Shown here in pieces: positions 8,401 through 14,014 of a stretch of DNA of 40,215 nt. Origin of the DNA: Streptomyces sp. SM11 (GTDB lineage: Bacteria; Actinomycetota; Actinomycetes; Streptomycetales; Streptomycetaceae); contig NZ_NEUE01000232.1 of the NCBI RefSeq assembly GCF_002910905.1, forward strand, positions 1-40,215, written 5' to 3'. The notes under the pieces were generated by a model, which was given only the letters and a program-made list of their open reading frames with translations, ran no database searches and was not told the origin of the DNA. Position numbers and translations under genes: made by a program. Position 1 is the stretch's first letter; each line of letters begins with the position of its first letter.

Positions 8401-9590
8401 CGTGGGCGGCGGACACACCGCCGGCCACGGCGACGGTGCCGCCGTCCGGGACGGCGCCCTCCCGCCCCGCCAGGGCCGCGCCCGTCACCGCCCTCCTCAC
8501 CGGGAACCGCCTCCTGAGCCTGCCGGGCGCGACGAAGGAGGTCCGCGCCTTCACGATCGACACGCGGGGCGCCGACACTCCCCTGACGTACGCGGCCGGG
8601 GACGCCCTCGGCGTACAGCCCCTCAACTCCCCGGATCTGGTGACCGAATGGCTCGCCGTCACCGGGCTCGACCCCGCCGCCGAGGTGGACGTCCCCGGGC
8701 ACGGACCGGTACCCCTCGACGAGGCCCTGACCCGCCACCTCGACATCGCGCGCATCACCCCGGACCTGCTGCGCCTGGTCGCCGAGCACACGGGGGACCG
8801 GTTTCTGAAGAAGCTGCTGCGCGCCGACAACAAGGGCGAGAGGGACCGGTGGACCTGGGGGAGGCAGGCCGTCGACGTCCTCGCCGAACATCCGGTGCGG
8901 GCCACGGCCGCCGCCTGGGCCGAGGTGCTGGCACCGCTCCGGCCCCGGCTCTACTCCATAGCCTCCAGCCCGCTCGCGGACCCCCACCGGATGCGGCTGA
9001 CCGTCTCCGTGATCCGCTACGAGAGCCACCGGGGCCGGACGCGCAAGGGTGTCGCCTCCACGTTCCTCGCCGACGCCGGACTGGACAGCCCCGTCCCGGT
9101 GTTCGTCCAGCGCAACGACCGCTTCCGCCCGCCCGCCGACCCGGCCACCCCGATGGTCATGATCGGGCCCGGTACGGGGGTCGCCCCGTTCCTGGGCTTC
9201 CTGGAGGAACGCCGGGCGCTCGGACACCCCGGCGCCAACTGGCTGTTCTTCGGCGAGCAGCACCGCGCCACGGACTTCTACTACCGTGAGGAGCTCGACG
9301 CCCTGAGCCGCTCGGGCACCCTCACCCGGCTCGACACCGCGTTCTCCCGCGACCAGCGCGCCAAGGTCTACGTCCAGGACCGGATGCGTGAACACGGAGC
9401 CCAGCTCTGGTCCTGGCTCCGGGACGGCGCCCACCTCTACGTCTGCGGCGACGCCTCCCGTATGGCCAAGGACGTCGACCGGGCCCTGCGCGACATCGCC
9501 GTCGCCCACGGGGGACTCGATCCCGACGCCGCGGCCGCCCAGGTCAAACAGCTAGCCTCGGACCGCAGATACGTGCGTGACGTGTACTGA
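5409..9590 (+). CDS. Fused assimilatory nitrate reductase / CysJ-like diflavin reductase
   Basis: This 1393-residue protein joins two enzymes. Residues 1 to about 740 are a molybdopterin-bis-MGD oxidoreductase of the NasA/NarB assimilatory nitrate reductase type. It has an N-terminal [4Fe-4S] site (C20, C23, C27, C60 in CSYCGVGC and RLCTKG), the cofactor-binding ESNSRLCMAS, and a C-terminal dinucleotide-binding domain beginning near FVLNTGRLQHQWHTLTKTAK. From about 847 a flavodoxin domain starts (LWASQTGNAEE). It is followed by the FAD-binding RLYSIASSP (about 1179), the NADPH-domain GPGTGVAPFLGF (about 1253), and the CysJ-like end RYVRDVY. The fusion should carry electrons from NADPH through FAD and FMN to the Fe-S cluster and Mo centre, making nitrate reductase self-sufficient in the cytoplasm. 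The ATG at 5409 is the likely start; a longer N-terminus from 5316 is less plausible. A P-loop gene follows 16 nt later. Confidence 0.93.
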   Translation: MTVPTPPPCAPATDRVRTVCSYCGVGCGIVLDIATGPDGRRTAVKASGDKEHPSNAGRLCTKGATGADLLAAPGRLTTALARADRSEQPAPLARDAAIAETARRLRAVLDAHGPDAVALYVSGQMTLEAQYLANKLAKGFIGTNTIESNSRLCMASAGSGYKLSLGADGPPGSYEDFAHADVFLVTGANMADCHPILFLRMMERVKAGAKLIVVDPRRNATAAKADLYLRIRPGTDLALLNGLLHLLVENGHTDPAFIAEHTEGWEQMPAFLRDYPPAAVAEITGIPEADIRQAARWIGEAGAWMSCWTMGLNQSTHGTWNTNAIVNLHLATGAICRPGSGPFSLTGQPNAMGGREMGYMGPGLPGQRSVLVDEERAFTEELWGIEPGTLRADGSGSGTVDMFRRMAEGEIKACWIICTNPVASVANRRTVIEGLEAAEFVVTQDVFADTETNAYADVVLPAALWVESEGVMINSERTLTLSRRATDPPGEAWPDWRIIAAVACAMGYEDAFSYTSAEEIFAEITRAWNPRTGYDLRGVTYDRLRETPVQWPSADAEGPARNPVRYLNDGVSQELTVRPDGSVPRLAFPTPGGRAVFHARPHLPPAEMPDEDYPFVLNTGRLQHQWHTLTKTAKISRLNRLDPGPFVEIHPDDAAALGLTEDDGVEVASRRGRAVLPARITDRVRAGECFAPFHWNDLFGEYLGVNAVTNDAVDPISFQPELKVCAVRLAKVAAPAPRRDRAEAGRPALTGGPGFADASGLADALGVDGSAPPVLTGTERRYLAGFLAGLGARPDGTPVLPAGAPFAPDHALWVNGVLAGTYSRLPETPGPGTAAPESAPQGPGRPVVVLWASQTGNAEEVAATAARTLAAEGYRTTLLGMDDGTPDALPSPADLLVVTSTFGDGDAPDNGSGFWESLNAPGTPRLDGVRYAVLALGDSTYDDFCGHGRRLDERFGELGAERLVPRTDCEPEYEQPFGQWLKEVRAALETTTPEGAATWAADTPPATATVPPSGTAPSRPARAAPVTALLTGNRLLSLPGATKEVRAFTIDTRGADTPLTYAAGDALGVQPLNSPDLVTEWLAVTGLDPAAEVDVPGHGPVPLDEALTRHLDIARITPDLLRLVAEHTGDRFLKKLLRADNKGERDRWTWGRQAVDVLAEHPVRATAAAWAEVLAPLRPRLYSIASSPLADPHRMRLTVSVIRYESHRGRTRKGVASTFLADAGLDSPVPVFVQRNDRFRPPADPATPMVMIGPGTGVAPFLGFLEERRALGHPGANWLFFGEQHRATDFYYREELDALSRSGTLTRLDTAFSRDQRAKVYVQDRMREHGAQLWSWLRDGAHLYVCGDASRMAKDVDRALRDIAVAHGGLDPDAAAAQVKQLASDRRYVRDVY

Positions 9591-9606
9591 ACGAGGGAGT
9601 ACGGCC

Positions 9607-10170
9607 ATGGGCTGGACGGAAGTACCGGTGGACACCGAACCGGCGGCGGGCGCGGTACTGCTGATCGGCATCCCCGGCAGTGGCAAGAGCACGGTTGCCG
9701 CGGCGCTCGCGGCCCGGTTCGCAGCCTCCGCCCACATCGAGGTGGACGCCCTCCAGGAACTCATCGTCTCCGGCGGCCGGTGGCCCTCGCCCGAGCAGGA
9801 CGATGAGGCGGACCGGCAGATCTTCCTCCGGGCCCGCAACGCATGCCTGCTGGCGGACAGTTTCGTCGCCGCGGGCTTCCTCCCGGTCATCGACGACGTC
9901 GTCGTACGCCGCGCCCACCTCGACTTCTACCGCGCCACGCTCACCGGCGGACCGCTGCACCGCGTGGTCCTGGCTCCGGGCGCGGCGAAGGCCATGGAGC
10001 GCAACCTCGCCCGGGACAAGACGCTGACGACGGACTGGTCCCCCCTGGACGCGGCGATGCGCACCGAACTGGCCGACGAGAAGATCTGGATCGACAACGC
10101 GGAGCTGACCGTGGACGAGACGGTCGACGAGGTGCTGTCCGCCACCGGTCTGACGCCCCAGGAGGTCTGA
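9607..10170 (+). CDS. Small P-loop NTPase / kinase-like protein
   Basis: This 187-residue protein has a clear Walker A motif, GIPGSGKST, near residue 27 and the following strand HIEVDALQELIV. A second acidic strand, PVIDDVVVRRAHL, could supply the Walker B or substrate-binding acid. The overall pattern resembles AAA_33/zeta-toxin-like or cytidylate/phosphotransferase-like small-molecule kinases. The ATG is preceded by GAGGGAG, and it follows the nitrate reductase stop by 16 nt, so the two are probably co-transcribed. Function is not established; phosphorylation of a small molecule is the family-level expectation. Confidence 0.75.
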   Translation: MGWTEVPVDTEPAAGAVLLIGIPGSGKSTVAAALAARFAASAHIEVDALQELIVSGGRWPSPEQDDEADRQIFLRARNACLLADSFVAAGFLPVIDDVVVRRAHLDFYRATLTGGPLHRVVLAPGAAKAMERNLARDKTLTTDWSPLDAAMRTELADEKIWIDNAELTVDETVDEVLSATGLTPQEV

Positions 10171-10278
10171 CGCTCAACGAGCCGCACGTCGCAGCAGGCC
10201 TGACGCCCCGGCGTTGTCAGACCCCCGCCGTACGGTGAGGACATCTATCCGCGCTGCTGGCTGCTGCGCTGCTGGATC

Positions 10279-10306
10279 GCCCCGCCCGGCTGCTCCCGGG
10301 CGGGGC
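10279..10306. terminator. Hairpin terminator between P-loop gene and uppP remnant
   Basis: This is an 11-bp perfect GC stem (10279-10289 with 10296-10306) around a 6-nt loop, with no T-run. It lies between two convergent reading directions, so it can act as a bidirectional terminator of the Streptomyces type. Confidence 0.6.
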
Positions 10307-10312
10307 GCACAC

Positions 10313-10455
10313 CTACGGGGTGACGCCCGCGGACTCACCCGCGTGCGGGCTGAGTACCCCGGCCCAGATCAGAAGGAAGAGGACGATGCCCAGCAGGATG
10401 CGGTAGATGACGAACGGCATGAAGCTCTTGGTGGTGATGAACTTCATGAACGAAA
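10313..10455 (-). pseudogene. uppP: 3' remnant of undecaprenyl-diphosphatase (copy 1)
   Basis: The minus strand encodes about 46 residues matching the extreme C-terminus of UppP, the membrane phosphatase that recycles undecaprenyl pyrophosphate. Recognisable segments are SFMKFITTKSFMPFVIYR and LSPHAGES, ending at a TAG (10313-10315). Everything upstream of VSFMKF is missing and is replaced by a short segment shared with copy 2, then a truncated transposase. It cannot make a functional enzyme. The in-frame upstream peptide contains LPFDLEKWW, also mirrored in copy 2 (LPFNLQEWW). Confidence 0.85.
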
Positions 10456-10582
10456 CTATGTCGACGTGTCCTGAGCGGCTTTGACCTGCTGGTTTCCACC
10501 ACTTTTCAAGATCGAATGGTAGGGCGCTGGGAGATGGCGCCTTTCCAGTGCCCTCCCTCGCCGACCACGAACGGCGCAGCCA
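10313..10582 (-). repeat. Imperfect repeat unit, copy 1 (uppP tail plus shared junction segment)
   Basis: This unit holds the uppP 3' tail followed (on the minus strand, upstream) by about 125 nt that is clearly homologous to the sequence upstream of the second uppP tail at 12595-12843. Shared words on the plus strand include ATGAACTTCATGAACGA, CTGAGCGGCT, TGACCTGCTG and GCGCAGCCAC. Similarity is imperfect, so this is not a recent duplication. Confidence 0.75.
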
Positions 10583-11333
10583 CTCCGCGACCCGGGCCCG
10601 GCCCGCCCTTCGGTCCCGAGCGGGCCGGGCCCGGGTCGCGGAGCATCACGCGGTCCGAGCGCAGTCGTCCGAGCAGCACGACGGGCAGGTCCTTCAGGGC
10701 GTGGGAGAGGTAGGCGACGTCGTAGCCGGAGTCCATCACGATCAGGATCTCGGGGTCGCCCGGCTTCCAGTGCCCGGCGATGACCAGGCGATTCACGACC
10801 TCGCGCAACTGGGCGGCGGTCACGAGCGTGGCGTCGTCCGCGGGCCCGAGACGTACGGCGTCCAGCAGTTGGCACCAGGAGGTGCGGCCGGGCTCCAGCG
10901 CGGCGACGAAGGAGTAGGGCCAGCCTGGGATGAGCTGGTCCGCGCTGCGGTCGCCGCGTCCGTAGACGTGGCAGAAGAGCCGGTCGTCGCTGGAGGGAGC
11001 GTCGGGGCGGAGCCAGTTGCTGACGTCCACGGCCAGTACGATCCGGCCGTCGGCCGCCTTCGGCAGCGGTAGGTCTGCCAGGGCACGACGCAGACGCGTC
11101 GGTTCGATCCAGCCCTGGTCCAGCGCCGAGTACAAGGCGCCGTGCCCGCGCCGGTGCTCGGCCGTCAGCGACAGCTCGACCAGGGTGTTCACCGGCCCGT
11201 CCGCACACAGGACCGCGTCGGTGAGCTCGAAGAGTGCGTCAGCCCGGGCGTAGAGGCTCTCGTAGAACTCGACCCGAAAGCGGGACAACAAGCCCAATGC
11301 CTCGCCTGCGGGCACGTCGACAGGGACACTCAT
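10506..11333 (-). pseudogene. Truncated DDE transposase (IS701-like)
   Basis: The 275-codon frame starts at ATG 11333 and reads like the N-terminal half of a common Streptomyces DDE transposase. Recognisable segments are PVDVPAGEALGLLSRFRVEF, the catalytic-region strand IVLAVDVSNWLRPDA, PGWPYSFVAALE, ILIVMDSGYDVAYLSHAL, and GRLRSDRVMLRDPGPARSGP. Family members are several hundred residues long, and here homology stops at about residue 240 after SGPKGG. From there the frame runs through an inverted duplication and the uppP junction segment to a chance stop. The C-terminal catalytic Glu region is therefore absent and the element should be unable to transpose on its own. An imperfect hairpin lies just upstream of the start codon. 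Confidence 0.8.
10583..10643. repeat. 24-bp perfect fold-back at the transposase truncation point
   Basis: Positions 10583-10606 and 10620-10643 are perfect inverted copies (24 nt each) separated by 13 nt. The right arm is native transposase coding sequence (minus strand, LRDPGPAR). The left arm is an inverted copy that sits exactly where homology to the transposase family ends. Confidence 0.9.
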
Positions 11334-11338
11334 GGGCA

Positions 11339-11394
11339 GCGGCCGTTCTCTCGCACTTCGTTACTCGACATCTCGAAGCGTGAAGAACGGCCGC
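11339..11394. repeat. Inverted repeat upstream of transposase start
   Basis: An 11-bp perfect inverted repeat (11339-11349 with 11384-11394) with an inner 5-bp pairing (11356-11360 with 11374-11378) lies immediately upstream of the transposase ATG. In the transcript it would fold over the leader. Such structures often keep transposase translation low when transcription enters from outside. Confidence 0.6.
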
Positions 11395-11475
11395 GTCACA
11401 TGCTGCCGGATCCCGGGGATCTCAGCAGGTCGGGTGACCGGCGACGTTATACGTCAAGCTCAGCACACACACGAC

Positions 11476-11500
11476 AACGCCCCGATGAGCCGGGGCGTTT
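11476..11500 (+). terminator. Rho-independent-type hairpin
   Basis: A 9-bp perfect stem (11476-11484 with 11491-11499), loop ATGAGC, is followed by a short T stretch. Such compact GC hairpins are common in actinophage and integrative-element DNA. No intact plus-strand gene ends here, so it is probably an orphan left by rearrangement. Confidence 0.6.
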
Positions 11501-11536
11501 CAGGCGTTTCATCACCTCAGGGGTCGGGGCGGGTCA

Positions 11537-12034
11537 GGGGGTAGTGGAGACCGCCACGGGGCCCCTGGAGGCCGTCGGGGTGTACGTGCCGTCCCGCGAC
11601 GACGGAGGCGATGTTCCTGGATGGATTGGCCGCCGCGCTCCCCACCGGGGAGGCGGCACCGCCTGGTCCTCAGGGACTTCAACATCCTGGAGTCGGAGCA
11701 CGTCCCGAAGTACGGCACGTTCCAGGACTTGGAGTACGCGTTCTATACCGGGCTCTCCGAGGCCGGCTACCGGGACGCCTTCCGCCTCCTGGCGCCGGAC
11801 GCCCTGGAGTATTCCTGGGTGGGGCGCACCGGCGACGGCTACCGCTACGACCACGCCCACGTCTCCGGCCCCCTCGCTGCGTGCCTGGCCGACTGCCGGT
11901 ACGTGCACGAGCCGCGGACCGACGAGGACCGGCTCACCGGCCACTCTGCCTGGACAGTCGCCCTGACGCTCAACGCCGGGGCGCCGGCGCTGTTCTGGCT
12001 CTGCTGCGGAATCCACCCGGGGAGGACGGCATGA
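11537..12034 (+). pseudogene. Frameshifted endonuclease/exonuclease/phosphatase family gene
   Basis: Three plus-strand frames together encode the C-terminal two-thirds of an EEP-fold nuclease. VETATGPLEAVGVYVPSRD (frame 3, about 11541) is followed by FLDGLAAALPTGEAAP (frame 1, about 11613). LVLRDFNILESEHVPKYGTF then runs on through YSWVGRTGDGYRYDHA to a TGA at 12032-12034 (frame 2). The N-terminal metal-binding part is missing. The usual GDFN is RDFN, and the catalytic SDHSA motif near the end is TGHSA, so the essential Asp is lost. Two frameshifts, a missing 5' end and lost catalytic residues make this a dead gene. Its stop overlaps the start of the MazG-like gene (ATGA). Confidence 0.8.
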
Positions 12035-12386
12035 AGGTTGACACCTGGGACTACGTGACGCGGCTGCGAGAGTGGCTCGACGCGGACGCGGCGCCGACGT
12101 CGGTGGAGGACGCGCGGCTCCTGCGTGTGCTCAAGATTTCTGAGGAACTGGGGGAGGTCGCGGAGGCCCTTCACGGGGCGCTCGGCGCCAACCTGCGCAA
12201 GGGTGCGTCCCACGACTGGGGGGCGTGGCGAAGGAACTCGCGGACGTCATCGTGACGGCCATGGTCGCCCTGGACACCGTGAGCGGGGATGGCGCGACCG
12301 TGGTGGAGCAGCAGCTCCAGGGCCGCGTGGAGGAGGAGATCACGGCGGCCGGGCATCCGGCTCCTCCAGGTCCTCGCTATAGCTGA
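12031..12386 (+). pseudogene. MazG-like nucleotide pyrophosphohydrolase with a G-run frameshift
   Basis: The ATG at 12031 has GGGGAGGAC upstream. The first 63 codons read as a MazG-like protein (TWDYVTRLREWLD, LLRVLKISEELGEVAEALHG with the metal-binding EExxE-type helix, LRKGASHDWG). At 12218-12223 a run of six G shifts the frame. The true continuation, GVAKELADVIVTAMVALDT (the second acidic helix), lies in the -1 frame and ends at TGA 12384-12386. Seven G would restore one 118-residue protein of normal family size. This may be a one-base deletion, a sequencing error, or programmed slippage. MazG proteins hydrolyse NTPs to NMPs. A strong hairpin terminator follows. Confidence 0.75.
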
Positions 12387-12406
12387 CCCGCTCCACCCTC
12401 TGTACC

Positions 12407-12436
12407 GAAGGGCCCGCACGGCAGTGCGGGCCCTTC
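12407..12436 (+). terminator. 13-bp hairpin terminator after MazG-like gene
   Basis: A perfect 13-bp stem (12407-12419 with 12424-12436) has the tetraloop GGCA and begins 20 nt after the MazG-like stop. There is no T-run, as is usual in Streptomyces. Confidence 0.75.
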
Positions 12437-12496
12437 CGGGTCAGCCCCTACTTTGCGGACGCGCACGTCCTAGTGGGGGCATATCCCGCCTCCCCA

Positions 12497-12529
12497 GTGG
12501 GAGATGAGTGGAAGATGAGTGGGAGATGA
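12497..12529 (+). repeat. Three 11-bp tandem repeats (GTGGRAGATGA)
   Basis: Three adjacent copies lie at 12497-12507, 12508-12518 and 12519-12529; copies 1 and 3 are identical and copy 2 has one change. The 11-bp period places each copy on the same DNA face. An inverted repeat GCGCTA/TAGCGC (12553-12558 and 12571-12576) lies 23 nt downstream. The pattern suits regulator or recombinase arm sites, but no protein can be assigned. Confidence 0.7.
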
Positions 12530-12594
12530 TCATGGCGTGGTGCTGCAGTCAGGCGCTAGGAAATGCTAGATAGCGCTACCGGTGTGGCCCGGTT

Positions 12595-12730
12595 TCAGCC
12601 GCCGGACTCACCCGCGTGCGGGCTCAGCACACCCATGCTGACCAGGGCGAAGATGAGGATGCCGAGGGCCACCCGGTAGTAGACGAACGGTATGAAGCTC
12701 TTGGTGGTGATGAACTTCATGAACGAGTTC
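12595..12730 (-). pseudogene. uppP: 3' remnant of undecaprenyl-diphosphatase (copy 2)
   Basis: About 43 residues of a UppP C-terminus (SFMKFITTKSFIPFVYYR, LSPHAGESGG) end at TGA 12595-12597. As in copy 1, everything upstream of SFMKF is replaced by a shared segment, here in frame with LPFNLQEWW. The two tails differ at many codon positions, so they look like tails of two different uppP alleles rather than a recent copy of each other. Confidence 0.85.
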
Positions 12731-12843
12731 AAGCCGAGGTTCTGAGCGGCTCTGACCTGCTGTCTCCACCACTCTTGAAGATTGAATGGGAGAGGAGTCG
12801 GAGGTGGCAGTGCTCTCCCTTGCCGGCCACGAAGCGCAGCCAC
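12595..12843 (-). repeat. Imperfect repeat unit, copy 2 (uppP tail plus shared junction segment)
   Basis: This is the homologue of the unit at 10313-10582. Homology ends at GCGCAGCCAC (about 12843), where the flanking sequence becomes an ATP-grasp fragment instead of the transposase. Confidence 0.75.
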
Positions 12844-12847
12844 CTGG

Positions 12848-13045
12848 TTTGCAGCGAATCGGCGGCCTTGATGTCCTCCGGAGTGCGGACCTCCGCGAAC
12901 CCCGGTACGGGCACCCCGGCGTCACGCCAGATCCGGCGCATCAGACGCTTGTCCCGCCCCCACCACGACCCGCTCACCGGCGCCGCGCAGACCGAGCCGC
13001 AGGCTCGCGTGGGCGACGGCCACCACCGCGTACTCCGAGAGTGAA
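12848..13045 (-). pseudogene. ATP-grasp enzyme fragment, frameshifted, fused to LysR 3' end
   Basis: Two minus-strand frames encode a piece of an ATP-grasp protein around the segment that precedes the ATP-binding domain. SLSEYAVVAVAHASLRLGLRGAGE is read in the LysR frame. After a frameshift near a G-rich run (about 12955-12965), RDKRLMRRIWRDAGVPVPGF and AEVRTPEDIKAAD follow. Neither end of the ATP-grasp gene is present. One side runs directly into the LysR coding sequence and the other into the uppP repeat unit, so it is a rearrangement scrap. Confidence 0.7.
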
Positions 13046-13944
13046 TCGCCCCGGGCTTGACACAGATCTCGGGCGGGTCCGGCGGGCCGTGCTCCGGTGG
13101 GCCATACGGCGCGCAGCGAGCGTGTCGTATCGAGGCCGGCCACGGGGACGGCCTTCAGTGTGCCCGAGGCGAGTTCGGCGGTCAGCGCGAGCGAGCTGAG
13201 GACTGCCGGACCGAGCCCGGCGGCGGCCGCGTTCTTGATCGCGGTGGTCGAGGGCAGCTCCAGCAGCGGTGCGGACTGCGGCCCAGAGGCACCGGCACCG
13301 ACTGCTTCCTCGAAGGATGTGCGAGTACCTGAGCCCGGTTCGCGCTGGATCAACGGTGTTGCCGCTAGCTCGTCCAGGCCGACCTCGGCACGTCGCGACC
13401 ACGGATGCCGGGGGCCGACGACCACCACGAGGCGATCCTTTGCCACCAGCCGGCTCTCCAACCCCCGAGGAGCCCGGGGCCCTTCGATGAAGCCGATCTC
13501 GGCCCGCCCCTCCAGGACAGCCCGGCTCACCGTGGCCGAGTTGCCCGGCTCCAGCGTGACCTTGGTGGAGGGAGTCCGGCTGCCCAGCGCCACCAGCCAC
13601 CTGGGCAGCAGGTACTCGGCGACGGTCTGACTTGCGGCCACGTGGAGATGGGAGTCGCGCTGGTCGCGCAGAGTATCGATCCCGGTGCCGAGCCGCTGTG
13701 CCGCCTCGATCACAGGCCCGGCCCATTCCGCGATCAGCGCCCCGGCCGGGGTCGGCCTGGAGCCGAGCGTGGAACGCTCCAGGACCTGCAGGCCGACCAG
13801 CTGCTCCAGGTAGCGGATACGCGAGCTGGCGGAGGGCTGGCTGATCCCATGGGCTTCGGCGGCACGACCGAGGCTTCCCAGCTCGATGACGCTGAGCAGC
13901 AGGTCCAGGGCGGACAGATCGGGCACACGGGGTGGCAATGACAT
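12922..13944 (-). CDS. LysR-family regulator with a hybrid C-terminus
   Basis: The N-terminal helix-turn-helix is clear: LLSVIELGSLGRAAEAHGIS and QPSASSRIRYLEQLVGLQVL. The substrate-binding domain includes VAASQTVAEYLLPRWLVAL, RLVVVVGPRHPWSRR and IKNAAAAGLGPAVLSSLAL. Native homology ends about 13060, after SLRAVWPTGARPAGPARDL. The last 40 or so residues come from an ATP-grasp gene fragment read through to a chance stop at 12922. The core domains look complete, so activity is plausible. The start at ATG 13944 fits the family; an ATG at 13965 is an alternative. It is divergent from a TDT-family transporter gene that it probably regulates, as also seen at 36281-38380. Confidence 0.82.
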   Translation of the reverse strand: MSLPPRVPDLSALDLLLSVIELGSLGRAAEAHGISQPSASSRIRYLEQLVGLQVLERSTLGSRPTPAGALIAEWAGPVIEAAQRLGTGIDTLRDQRDSHLHVAASQTVAEYLLPRWLVALGSRTPSTKVTLEPGNSATVSRAVLEGRAEIGFIEGPRAPRGLESRLVAKDRLVVVVGPRHPWSRRAEVGLDELAATPLIQREPGSGTRTSFEEAVGAGASGPQSAPLLELPSTTAIKNAAAAGLGPAVLSSLALTAELASGTLKAVPVAGLDTTRSLRAVWPTGARPAGPARDLCQARGDSLSEYAVVAVAHASLRLGLRGAGERVVVGAGQASDAPDLA

Positions 13945-14014
13945 AGAGCCATTCCATGGATCCATCGACGCGTTGCCGCTACCGGACCAGGGCCCGCGGC
14001 CGGACCGTGGACAG

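Noticed and set aside
5343..9509. A 1388-codon open frame antisense to the nitrate reductase
   Set aside because: It is the complement of a high-GC gene in the usual open antisense phase; its translation is low-complexity Gly/Val/Asp/Arg with no domain, and the sense strand has full family motifs.
12497..12529. CRISPR array
   Set aside because: The repeats are only 11 bp, directly adjacent with no spacers, and no cas gene is present.
12553..12576. tRNA gene near the inverted repeat
   Set aside because: No cloverleaf, anticodon arm or T-loop sequence could be built around it.
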